DNA from: an uncultured Caulobacterales bacterium | GTDB lineage: Bacteria > Pseudomonadota > Alphaproteobacteria > Caulobacterales > Caulobacteraceae | Assembly: GCA_903837135.1 (NCBI GenBank) | Contig: CAILTK010000050.1 | Location: 1 to 39,890, forward strand | Length of the DNA stretch: 39,890 nt | Reading direction: 5' to 3' | Notes under the pieces: model-generated | The model's input: only the letters and a program-made list of their open reading frames with translations | Databases searched by the model: none | Told to the model about the DNA's origin: nothing | Made by a program: the position numbers and the translations under genes | Shown here: positions 16,552 to 24,101 of the stretch, piece by piece | Layout of the letters: every line of letters begins with the position of its first letter | How positions within the stretch are numbered: position 1 is the stretch's first letter

Positions 16552-18144
16552 TCAGGTCACCGGCCTGAAATCCAGGTGGTGGAAGTCGTAGCTGAAGTCG
16601 GCGAGCGGTGAGAAGGCCTTCATGGCGATCCGCTCGACCCGGCCCTTGGCCGCCACGAAGGTGACCAGCGCATCCTCGCCGACGCCCGGCGCGAAATGGG
16701 TGCGGAAGCTGTCCGGTCCCCAGGGCTGCAGCACGCTCTTGAAACTCGGCGTGGGCAGGAAGGCGATCGCCAGACCGGCGCCCTGCCGGCTGACGATCAC
16801 GTCGCCATACCAGGGGTCGCGGTAGCGGCCGACATAGGCGTCGAGCGGGAGCGACGGGCCGCCCGCCGGCGGGGTGGTCACGTCATGGTCGGCGTGGGCG
16901 ATGGCCTCGGCTTCGTCGCGGGCGGAGGCCTTGCGGCAGGCTTCGACCCAGTCGAACGCCGGCGCGCCGAGCAGGTGGTCGAGGATGGCGTTGCGGAGGT
17001 AGGCCGTGCTTTGGCCCTCGGCGTTGGAGAACACCACCACGCCGAGCTTTCGACGCGGCAGGAGGGCGGTCTGGGTGATCTGCCCGTTCAGCCCGCCGGA
17101 ATGGCTGATCAGCCGTTCGCCGCGATAGTCCTGCACGCCCCAGCCCAGCGCATAGCTGCGCTGCACGGGCCGCCCCGGATTGTCGGGGGTGGGGCCGTCG
17201 CTGACGCCGGTGATCACCTGCGGCGCCCACATGGCGTCGGCCTGGGCCTCGCTCCACAGCCGCTTTCCCCCCGGCGTCACCCCGTGGGCCAGTTGGGTAG
17301 CGATCCATTTCGCCTGGTCGCTGACGCTGGCCTGGATGCCGCCGGCCGCCTGGATCGCGTCGCCGTGCTCGCCCTGCGGCTGGACGATGGTCATCGGCCC
17401 CCGCCCCACGAAGGCGCCGCCGCGACGGCCGTGCCGGCCGGCCACATTGTCGGCGTGAAGCCAGTCGAGCGACGGCGCAGCGTCGGTCTCGCCGATCGGG
17501 GCGAGCAGGCGCGTCGCGATGAAATCGGCCCAGGAGCCGCCCGACACCCGGGCTATGAGGATGCCGGCCACCGTGTAGAGGATGTTGTCATAGGCGTAAC
17601 CGCCGCGGAACGGCCGCGCCGGCTTCAGGTAGGCCAGCGCCTTCAGGGCGTCTTCCGCGGTATGGGTGGTGTCCGGGAAGAACAGCAGGTCGCCGGCGCC
17701 GAGCGGCAGGCCGCTGCGATGGCACAGCAGGTCGCGCACCGACATCATCTGCGTCACCGCCGGATCGTACATCCGGAACTCGGGCAGATAGCGGATCACC
17801 GGCTCGTCCCAGCCGAGCCTGCCTTCGTCCACGAGGATGGCGATGGCCGCGGCCGTGTAGGCCTTGGTGTTGGAGGCGATGGCGAAGCGGGTGTGCGCGT
17901 CGATCCGCTCCGGCCGGCCCATGGTCCTGACGCCATAGCCCTTGAGGAACGGCTCGGCGCCCGCGCCCACCACGGCGACGCCGTACCCTGGAATCTCGAA
18001 GGCGGCGCGGAAGCGCTCGGCCTCGTGGTCGACGAAACCCGGATCGAACGCCGCCGCCTGCGCGCGCGACAGCAGGGGGACCGCCAGCCCGGCGGCGAGA
18101 CCCGAGGCGAACAGGCTGCGCCGGTTCAACTGCGACGGCGACAT
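16552..18144 (-). CDS. Exported class C beta-lactamase-type serine hydrolase
   Basis: A 530-residue serine hydrolase of the beta-lactamase/penicillin-binding-protein fold. The ATG at 18144 follows GAGGAG and starts a Tat-type signal (NRRSLFASGLAAGLAV) ending AQAAA. Catalytic motifs: SNTK with Ser91 and Lys94, YDN with Tyr186 and Asn188, and HSGG in ERLISHSGGLNG as the third box. LCHRSGLPLG is typical of esterase/beta-lactamase family members. The last about 120 residues (LDAYVGRYRDPWYGDVIV onward) match the DUF3471-type beta-barrel often found in such esterases. It may act on D-amino-acid peptides, esters or cell-wall fragments; true beta-lactamase activity is not implied. The 167 bases to the next gene hold its promoter. 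Confidence 0.88.
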   Translation of the reverse strand: MSPSQLNRRSLFASGLAAGLAVPLLSRAQAAAFDPGFVDHEAERFRAAFEIPGYGVAVVGAGAEPFLKGYGVRTMGRPERIDAHTRFAIASNTKAYTAAAIAILVDEGRLGWDEPVIRYLPEFRMYDPAVTQMMSVRDLLCHRSGLPLGAGDLLFFPDTTHTAEDALKALAYLKPARPFRGGYAYDNILYTVAGILIARVSGGSWADFIATRLLAPIGETDAAPSLDWLHADNVAGRHGRRGGAFVGRGPMTIVQPQGEHGDAIQAAGGIQASVSDQAKWIATQLAHGVTPGGKRLWSEAQADAMWAPQVITGVSDGPTPDNPGRPVQRSYALGWGVQDYRGERLISHSGGLNGQITQTALLPRRKLGVVVFSNAEGQSTAYLRNAILDHLLGAPAFDWVEACRKASARDEAEAIAHADHDVTTPPAGGPSLPLDAYVGRYRDPWYGDVIVSRQGAGLAIAFLPTPSFKSVLQPWGPDSFRTHFAPGVGEDALVTFVAAKGRVERIAMKAFSPLADFSYDFHHLDFRPVT

Positions 18145-18311
18145 GGCGTTCTCCTCGGGGGTCAGGACAGCGTCGGCGCTAACGACTTTGCCGATTTGGC
18201 GCAAGCTGGCTGAGTTGGAAAGCACAGTTGGCGTCAGGGCCGACGCCCGTTCCCGATCAACTTCCCCCATTCCAGGCGATTGGCTGCTATCGCCGAGCGA
18301 GAACGCCTTGC

Positions 18312-18755
18312 TCACCCCAGCAGGCGGTCCCGGGCGGCGTTGAGCTGGGCGGCGAGGCCGCTGGCCCCGCCATGGTCGGGGTGGACCCGCTGCATCAGCC
18401 GCAGGTAGGCGGCCTGGATCTCCTGGCGGGAGGCGTTCGGCGGCACGCCCAGCATAGCGCGAGCCTCGGCCTCGCTCAGCTGCGGCGCGGTCCGCGCCTG
18501 CGCCGGGGGGCCTTCGCCACGCCGCCGCGCCGCCAGGGCGAGCGCCCCGGAGACGGCCAGCAGCGGCAGTCCCAGCACCACACCACCGCGCACGCTGAGG
18601 ATCAGGCCGGCGAAGGCGAGCAGAATCGCGCCGACCCCCACCCCCGGCCGCCAGCGTCCGGCTGCCCGGCGGGTCCAGCGGCCCAGCCGCCGCATGCCGG
18701 CGCCGCCCAAAACCGCGCCCAGAACGATCAGCCCCAGAATCAGAAGCGGGAGCAT
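18312..18755 (-). CDS. Membrane-anchored J-domain (DnaJ-like) protein
   Basis: A 147-residue protein with hydrophobic N-terminal segments (MLPLLILGLIVLGAVLGGAGM, then GVGAILLAFAGLILSV and GVVLGLPLLAVSGALALAA) and a C-terminal J-domain: EARAMLGVPPNASRQEIQAAYLRLMQRVHPDHGGASGLAAQLNAARDRLL. The HPD tripeptide needed to stimulate Hsp70 ATPase is intact. The ATG overlaps the mipZ stop by one base (TGATG), so it is translationally coupled to mipZ. This suggests a link with cell division or polarity, or simply shared expression. It should recruit DnaK to the inner membrane; substrate unknown. Confidence 0.85.
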   Translation of the reverse strand: MLPLLILGLIVLGAVLGGAGMRRLGRWTRRAAGRWRPGVGVGAILLAFAGLILSVRGGVVLGLPLLAVSGALALAARRRGEGPPAQARTAPQLSEAEARAMLGVPPNASRQEIQAAYLRLMQRVHPDHGGASGLAAQLNAARDRLLG

Positions 18756-19618
18756 CAGCTCGCCTCGGCGAGAACCTCGTCTTCCTCGATGTCGGGACCG
18801 GCCACATGGCCCGGCACCCCGATGGCGGCCATGACCGACCGAAGCTCCTGGCGCGCGGCGACGTGGGTCAGCGACACCGGCACCGGACGCACGACCGGCG
18901 ACAGGTCGGCCACGGTCAGGCCGAACGGGAACAGCTCGCGATAGATCACCCGGTCGCGAAGGCCGGGGCCGATGCGGAAGCCGACGCGCTTGCTCAGCGC
19001 CTGCACCCGCTCGTCGAGCCGGCGCCGGTTGCGCGCCTCGGTGGTGGCCAGACGGTTGCGCAGCACCAGCCAGTCGATGGACTTGCGGGCGCCCATCATC
19101 CGTCGCTTGCGGCTTTCCCAGACCGATTCCGCATAGAGGCTGGGCTTGGTGAGCTCGAGGGTGACCGGATCGACCGCGCCCAGCATGTCGAAGTCGACGA
19201 AGCTGTCGTTCATCGGCGTGACGATCAGTTCGGCCCGGCTGTGCGCCACGCGGGACACCAGGGTATCGGCCCCGGGGGTGTCGATCACCACATAGTCCGC
19301 CCGCGCCGCGGCCGTGTCGATCATCTGTTCGAGACGCGCGGTAGCCTCCGCGTCGTCGAGGCCGACCAGGCTCTTCGCCTCCTCCAGCCCGTCCACAGGC
19401 ATCGGCAGGCCGGCCCCCGACGCCGCGCACCAGGTGGTGCGGTGGGCGAAGAAGTGGCCCAGCGACTGCTGTCGTAGATCGAGGTCGATCACCGCCACGG
19501 TATAGCCGTCGTGCAGCAGGGCGCAGGCCACGTGAATGGCCAGGGTCGACTTTCCGGCGCCGCCCTTCTCGTTGCCAAGCACGATGATACGCGGCGAAAC
19601 GGTCGCAGAACTCAGCAC
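18755..19618 (-). CDS. mipZ: Division-site positioning ATPase MipZ
   Basis: A 287-residue ParA/MinD-superfamily ATPase that in Caulobacter forms bipolar gradients with ParB and inhibits FtsZ polymerisation so that division happens at midcell. Recognised by near-identity in long stretches that I recall from Caulobacter MipZ: VVLGNEKGGAGKST-type deviant Walker A (residues 16-25), VIDLDLRQ, VVIDTPGAD, TPMNDSFVDFDMLG, VDPVTLELTKPSLY, WLVLRNRLATTEARN and RIGPGLRDRVIYRELFP. The GTG start at 19618 is preceded by AAGGAG at six bases. The C-terminus has an acidic tail (PDIEEDEVLAEAS). It is followed by the overlapping J-domain gene. Confidence 0.95.
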   Translation of the reverse strand: MLSSATVSPRIIVLGNEKGGAGKSTLAIHVACALLHDGYTVAVIDLDLRQQSLGHFFAHRTTWCAASGAGLPMPVDGLEEAKSLVGLDDAEATARLEQMIDTAAARADYVVIDTPGADTLVSRVAHSRAELIVTPMNDSFVDFDMLGAVDPVTLELTKPSLYAESVWESRKRRMMGARKSIDWLVLRNRLATTEARNRRRLDERVQALSKRVGFRIGPGLRDRVIYRELFPFGLTVADLSPVVRPVPVSLTHVAARQELRSVMAAIGVPGHVAGPDIEEDEVLAEAS

Positions 19619-19699
19619 GGGCTGCTCCTTACCGACTCAGATGGGCCATTTCGATCGGACCCGACAACCAGCCGCCCGACAACTCAGGGTGACTACCGA

Positions 19700-20113
19700 C
19701 TACCATGCGCCTATTTCCCGCAGGCGCGCCACAAGCGTCGGCGGCGCCGATTCCATATCACCGGCGGATGACAGATCCTTCGGAGCGTCCAGGGGCGAGA
19801 GATAGCGCCAGCCCTGAAAGGCGCGACGCGGCGTCGGCGTGACGCGGACGATCTCGGGATCGAGCACGATCTCGCAGCGGGCCGCCTGCCCCTCGCCCAC
19901 CGTCTCCACCGCCAGGATCGCCTGGCGGCAGAGGATCAGCCCCTTGAACACGCGATAGAGCGAGCCGCCGTCGGTCAATTCCGCCGCCCGCTTCGGCGTC
20001 TGCCGGGTGCGCAGCCTCCAGTCCGGCTCGCGCGCCGCATGCTCGCGCCGCCAGCTCGAGAGCTCCTCGACCGTGTCGCAGCCCACGCAAAGCTTGATCA
20101 GATTCAGACTCAT
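19700..20113 (-). CDS. DUF1489 family protein
   Basis: A 137-residue protein conserved in alphaproteobacteria, function unknown. The ATG at 20113 (MSLNLIKLCVGCDTVEEL) matches the family start; the open frame extends upstream to 20215 but that part overlaps the divergent gene's 5' region. Family hallmarks visible are LIKLCVG, GGSLYRVFKGLILCRQAIL, RCEIVLDPEIV, and PTPRRAFQGWRYLSPLDAPKDL. It lies between mipZ (stop-to-start gap of 81 bases) and the divergent patatin gene, with about 140 bases for the divergent promoters. Any link to mipZ is only positional. Confidence 0.85.
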   Translation of the reverse strand: MSLNLIKLCVGCDTVEELSSWRREHAAREPDWRLRTRQTPKRAAELTDGGSLYRVFKGLILCRQAILAVETVGEGQAARCEIVLDPEIVRVTPTPRRAFQGWRYLSPLDAPKDLSSAGDMESAPPTLVARLREIGAW

Positions 20114-20253
20114 TAAGGATGTGGTAACCTGACGGGCCTGTCTCGCGAAGGGGGGCGGCGCGTTCGTCCACAGCCGCGGCGCCGCACCGGTTCGTTTGCG
20201 ACGTGGCGACGCCATGCGAAAAGGACGTAGTGTTGCGCTCTGGAATCGCCGAC

Positions 20254-22047
20254 ATGGCCGAACTGCACACCACCCTCGCCGACGGGCTCAACAGCGCGGA
20301 GACGCACACCGCCCTCGCCCGCCTGTTCGTGGGCGAGAAGGCGTCGCCGGAGGTGGTCTGGTTCTCGCTGCCCGGCGGCCGCACCCTCTACACCGCCGGC
20401 GAAGACCCGGACCGGCTCTATCTGGTGCGCGCCGGGCGCCTGGGGGTGATCCGCAAGGGCGAAAACGGCGAAAGCCAGTTCCTGGGAGTGATCAAGCCCG
20501 GCGAGCCCGCCGGCGAAATGGCCCTGATCGCGGGCACGCCGCACTCGGCCACCGTGGTCGCCATGCGCGACTCCGAGGTCCTGGCCCTGCCCCGCCACGC
20601 CTTCTTCAACGCCGCCCGCCGCGATCCGGCGCTGATGGCGGAGCTGGCCCGGCTGATGATCGTGCGGGCCCGCCAGCCGGTCTCCGCCGCCGGTATGACC
20701 GCCCCGCGGGTGCTGGGCTTCATCGGCGGGGCCGATGGACCGTCGGTGAGGCCGCTGGTCGAGAAGATCGAGCGCTCGCTGCAGGCGCTCGGCTATTCCG
20801 TCGCCGTGCTCGGCGCCGAGGCCGAACACGCCCCCACCGAATGGTTCTCCACGGTCGAGCAGCGGCACGACTTCGTCCTCTTCAGCGCGGACCGCGGCGA
20901 GGAGGCCTGGATCCACCTTTGCGCCCGGCAGGTCGACCGGCTCTTGCTGCTTGGCCGCAGCGACCAGCCGCCGCCGTTCGAGCCTTCCGCCTTCGCCGGC
21001 CGGGCCATGCATGAGCACCGGCTGATCGACCTCCTTCTGATCCATCCGGCGACGGCGAGCCGGCCGTCGGGAACCGGCGCCTGGCTGCAGGCGGGGCCGT
21101 TCAACCGGCACTTCAACATCCGCGACGGATCGACGGCGGACGCGGAGCGGATCGCCCGCACCCTCTGCGGCGCCTCGGTCGGCCTGGTCCTGTCGGGCGG
21201 GGGCGCCCGCGCCTATGCCCACATCGGGGCCATCCGCGCCCTGCGCGAGGCGGGAACGCCGATCGACTTCCTCGGCGGCACCTCGATGGGCGGGATCATC
21301 GCCGCCGGCGTCGCCATGGAATGGCCGGACGAGGAGATCGTGCGCCGGATCCGCCATGCCTTCGTCGAAACCAGCCCCCTCGGCGACGTCGCCTTTCCGA
21401 TGATCGCCATGACCCACGGCCGGCTGGTGCGCGACCGGCTGAAGGAGCACTTCGGCGAGGTGATGATCGAGGACCTCTGGCTGCCGTTCTTCTGCGTCTC
21501 CTCCAACCTGACCAGCGGCGAGGCCTTCATCCACGAGCGCGGCAAGCTGCGAAAGGCGCTGCGCGCCTCCGCCTCCCTGCCCGGGGTGATGCCGCCGCAG
21601 GTGGTGGACGGGGCGGTGCTGGTCGACGGGGCGGTGACCAACAATCTGCCGGTGGACGTCATGCGTCGCTGGCACCGCGGCGCGGTGGTGGGCGTCGACG
21701 TGGCCGAGGAAGGCGCCCTGCGACCGCCCGACATCGAGCGGCCGGCCTCGATCTGGCGCTGGCTGGCGTCCGGCCAGTGGCGGCGCGGCCCGCCGATCGT
21801 GTCGCTGCTGATCCGCGCCGCCACCCTGTCGAGCGCCCGGCCGATCGAGGAGTTGGCGCGCTTCACCGACCTTCTGGTGACGCCGATGATCGACGGCGTC
21901 GGTCTGCAGGACTGGAAGGCGTTCGATCCCGCGGTCGAGGCCGGCTACCAGGCGACCCAGGCCGCGCTCAGGACCCTGAAACGCCCGCTCACCCAGTTGC
22001 ACGGCGCCGGCGGCCAGGACGACAGCGACATGGAGATGCGGCTTTAG
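20254..22047 (+). CDS. Patatin-like phospholipase with N-terminal cyclic-nucleotide-binding domain (NTE-like)
   Basis: About 597 residues. The N-terminal 30-150 region is a cNMP-binding fold (FSLPGGRTLYTAGEDPDRLYLVRAGRLGVI, KPGEPAGEMALIAGTPHSATVVA), then a linker domain, then patatin: oxyanion loop LSGGGARAYAHIGAIRAL, nucleophile motif GTSMGG, and catalytic Asp in VLVDGAVTNNLP (DGA). This is the layout of neuropathy-target-esterase-like lysophospholipases. The ATG at 20254 is used; the frame is open from a GTG at 20203, and a GTG at 20230 has AAAAGGA just upstream and is a good alternative. Followed after 13 bases by the DUF4336 gene, probably one operon. Activity may respond to cAMP or related ligand; not shown. 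Confidence 0.9.
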   Translation: MAELHTTLADGLNSAETHTALARLFVGEKASPEVVWFSLPGGRTLYTAGEDPDRLYLVRAGRLGVIRKGENGESQFLGVIKPGEPAGEMALIAGTPHSATVVAMRDSEVLALPRHAFFNAARRDPALMAELARLMIVRARQPVSAAGMTAPRVLGFIGGADGPSVRPLVEKIERSLQALGYSVAVLGAEAEHAPTEWFSTVEQRHDFVLFSADRGEEAWIHLCARQVDRLLLLGRSDQPPPFEPSAFAGRAMHEHRLIDLLLIHPATASRPSGTGAWLQAGPFNRHFNIRDGSTADAERIARTLCGASVGLVLSGGGARAYAHIGAIRALREAGTPIDFLGGTSMGGIIAAGVAMEWPDEEIVRRIRHAFVETSPLGDVAFPMIAMTHGRLVRDRLKEHFGEVMIEDLWLPFFCVSSNLTSGEAFIHERGKLRKALRASASLPGVMPPQVVDGAVLVDGAVTNNLPVDVMRRWHRGAVVGVDVAEEGALRPPDIERPASIWRWLASGQWRRGPPIVSLLIRAATLSSARPIEELARFTDLLVTPMIDGVGLQDWKAFDPAVEAGYQATQAALRTLKRPLTQLHGAGGQDDSDMEMRL

Positions 22048-22060
22048 GGGGGAGAGGCGG

Positions 22061-22750
22061 ATGCTGCGGGCTTTCGGCCAAGAGGTCTGGCTGGCGGACG
22101 GCCCGGCCACGGCGGTGGCGGGCTTCCCCTATCCGACGCGGATGGCGGTCATCCGGCTGGCGGACCGCGCCCTGTTCATCTGGTCGCCGGTCCCGCTTTC
22201 CCATGACCTCAGGGCCGCGGTGGAGGGCCTCGGCGAGGTGCGCTACCTCGTGGCGCCGAACGCATTGCACCATCTCTTCATCGCCGAATGGCGCGAGGCT
22301 TATCCCGCCGCCCGGATGTTCGCGCCGCCGGGCCTGCGCGCGCGCCGAAGGGACCTGGCCTTCGACGGCGACCTCGGCGATGGGCCCGCGCCGGAATGGG
22401 CCGACGAGATCGATCAGGTCGTCGTCCGGGGCAATCTGATCACGAGCGAGGTGGTGTTCTTCCACCGCCCGAGCCGCACGGCGATCTTCACCGACCTGAT
22501 CCAGCACTTCAGCCCCACCGCCTTCGCCGGCTGGCGCGCCGTGGTGGCCAGGCTGGACCTCATGACCGCGCCCGAGCCGGAGGTGCCCCGCAAATTCCGC
22601 ACCGCCTTCGTCGGCCGCAAGGCCGCCCGCGCCGCGCTCCGGCGCATTCTCGCCTGGCCGGTGGAAAAGGTGATCATGGCGCACGCGCCGCCGGTCGAGA
22701 CGGACGGCCAGGCCTTCATCGCGCGGGCGTTCCGGTGGCTGGTGCGGTGA
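22061..22750 (+). CDS. DUF4336 family protein (metallo-beta-lactamase-like fold)
   Basis: A 229-residue protein. Recognised as DUF4336 from PYPTRMAVIRLADRALFIWSPVPLS, VRYLVAPNALHHLFIAEW, AARMFAPPGL, TSEVVFFHRPSRTAIFTDLIQHFS, and PVEKVIMAHAPPVETDGQAFIARAFRWL. The fold resembles metallo-beta-lactamases: the APNALHH and VIMAHAPP histidines occupy places of metal ligands, but the complete HxHxDH set is absent. It is co-directional with the cNMP-binding patatin gene (13-base gap), so a role near lipid or envelope metabolism is possible. No enzyme activity is established for the family as far as I know. Confidence 0.8.
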   Translation: MLRAFGQEVWLADGPATAVAGFPYPTRMAVIRLADRALFIWSPVPLSHDLRAAVEGLGEVRYLVAPNALHHLFIAEWREAYPAARMFAPPGLRARRRDLAFDGDLGDGPAPEWADEIDQVVVRGNLITSEVVFFHRPSRTAIFTDLIQHFSPTAFAGWRAVVARLDLMTAPEPEVPRKFRTAFVGRKAARAALRRILAWPVEKVIMAHAPPVETDGQAFIARAFRWLVR

Positions 22751-22818
22751 GCCGACCCGTTCATCCCCGGGGGGGCCTCTGGCTATCCGCTCATTCCCCC
22801 AAGCCTTCAAAACTTGCT

Positions 22819-22974
22819 GTCATTCTCGGGCGAAGGGACGGCGCGACGCGACCGACCGCAGACCCGAGACCCCAGCAGCTCCACCCTCGATGCGCGTCGT
22901 CGCAGCTTCCAAGAAGATCTCTGCTGGGTCCTCGGGTCTTCGGTCCGCTTCGCTCCCCTACGCCCGAGGATGAC
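22819..22974. repeat. Long imperfect palindromic intergenic element A
   Basis: The 303-base gap between DUF4336 and tam holds no gene but a large inverted repeat. The left arm (22819-22878) opens GTCATTCTCGGGCGAAGG and ends GACCCGAGACCCCAGCAG; the right arm (22921-22974) starts CTGCTGGGTCCTCGGGTC and ends CGCCCGAGGATGAC. The arms are reverse complements with scattered mismatches around a 42-base centre. Such structures occur as dispersed non-coding repeats in Caulobacteraceae genomes. It is transcribed as a long hairpin in either direction and could end both converging transcripts. Confidence 0.75.
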
Positions 22975-23053
22975 CGACTTTGGCGACATGAGGACTTGTG
23001 TATCCCCACCGCTTTCGCGGGGAGAGCGGATTTCTATAACTCACTGGCCGAGA

Positions 23054-23833
23054 TTATCTTTTCCGCGCCACGATGAAGATGCGCGGGAAGTCGAACAGGG
23101 TCGAGCCGTCGGCCTGCTTGGGGAAGGCGGCGCGCATCAGGGCGGCGTATTCGGCGAGGAAGGCGTCTCGCTCGGCCCGATCCTCCAACCGCGCCAGGTA
23201 CGGACGCAGGCCCGTGCCCATCATCCAGTCCAGCACCGGATCCTCGCCCGACAACACATGCAGATAGCGGGTCTTCCAAACGTCCACGTCGGCCAGCGGC
23301 GAGAGCCAGCGCCAGTAGTCCTCCGCCGGCGCCACCGGCTGCACGTCGCGGAGCCCCTCGAGCGAAGAGGACCAGCGCGGCGTCTTCGCGAGGTCGCGAA
23401 GCTCGGCGTGCCAGCGCTCGGGCCAGGTCACCGGCATCTGACAGGCGAACACGCCGCCGGGCTCGAGGGTCGAGACCAGGCGCGGAAACAGGGTCTCGTG
23501 CCCCCTCACCCACTGCAGGGCGGCGTTGGTGAAGATCAGGTCGGGCGGCGTATCGGGCGCGAAGCCGTCGATGTCGGCCTGCACCCAGTCGATCTCGGCG
23601 TTGCGCTCGCGCGCCGCCTTCAGCATGGCCGGGCTGGAATCGAGGCCATGCACGCGAGCGTTCGGATGGCGCTTGGCCAGCAGGGCCGCATGCTCTCCGA
23701 CGCCGCAGCCGAGGTCCCAGATCTCGCCCGGCGTCAGGTCCGCCGGGATCTGCACCATCAGGTCGAGGGCCGGCCGGTCGCGATAGGTCTTGTACCGCTC
23801 GTACTGTTCGACGTCCCAGGTCGCGCCGCTCAT
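23054..23833 (-). CDS. tam: Trans-aconitate 2-methyltransferase
   Basis: A 259-residue SAM-dependent methyltransferase that detoxifies trans-aconitate, a spontaneous by-product that inhibits aconitase. Recognised from the N-terminus MSGATWDVEQYERYKTYRDRPALDLM, the SAM motif IWDLGCGVGEHAALLAKRHP, GLDSSPAMLKAARER, FTNAALQWVRGHETLFPRL, GGVFACQMPVTW, and the C-terminal YHVLSG-like YLHVLSGEDPVLDWMMGTGLRPYL. These match E. coli Tam in order and length (about 252). The ATG overlaps the stop of the upstream YbjQ remnant by 4 bases (ATGA). It converges with DUF4336 across palindromic element A. Confidence 0.92.
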   Translation of the reverse strand: MSGATWDVEQYERYKTYRDRPALDLMVQIPADLTPGEIWDLGCGVGEHAALLAKRHPNARVHGLDSSPAMLKAARERNAEIDWVQADIDGFAPDTPPDLIFTNAALQWVRGHETLFPRLVSTLEPGGVFACQMPVTWPERWHAELRDLAKTPRWSSSLEGLRDVQPVAPAEDYWRWLSPLADVDVWKTRYLHVLSGEDPVLDWMMGTGLRPYLARLEDRAERDAFLAEYAALMRAAFPKQADGSTLFDFPRIFIVARKR

Positions 23834-23979
23834 GCCCGCTCCACCGCCGCGCCGTAGGCCGGCGCCTCGGCGCTTCCCTGCATGTTCGGGTGGGCGTCAT
23901 AGGGCAAGGCCAAGAGGGCGTCGGCGCCCGCCGCTTCGGCATGCTGGCCCGGCAGGTCGTTGGTGGTGGTGACGATCAT
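23830..23979 (-). pseudogene. Internally deleted YbjQ/UPF0145 family remnant (49 codons, in frame)
   Basis: A 49-residue ORF whose two ends match different parts of the about 105-residue YbjQ (UPF0145) family. The start MIVTTTNDLPGQ is the family's N-terminal signature MIxTTTxxIPG. The rest, HAEAAGADALLALPYDAHPN then MQGSAEAPAYGAAVERA, matches the C-terminal ALGANAVIxxRYD...MQGxTEVLAYGTAV. About 50-55 central residues, including the conserved GGR(S)xxY region, are missing, and the junction keeps the frame. It is probably non-functional as a YbjQ, but the ORF still ends in an ATGA overlap with tam, so it may persist as a translational leader. Confidence 0.75.
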
Positions 23980-24101
23980 CCGCGACTCCCGTTTCGCTCC
24001 ATAGACCGCCGCCGAGCGGCCCGGCGCAAGGGCCGAACGGCGGAGCCTTTGACAGCCGCCCTGCCGGCAGATATCTGAACATCGTCAAGTTGGAGGCGGC
24101 G

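Noticed and set aside
16552-18144. Antibiotic-resistance beta-lactamase
   Set aside because: The large DUF3471-like C-terminal domain and LCHRSGL motif fit the esterase/peptidase branch; there is no ampR-type regulator nearby.
20113-22110. 665-codon open frame on the minus strand
   Set aside because: Antisense to the patatin gene, low-complexity Arg/Gly/His-rich translation, no ribosome site; a GC artefact.
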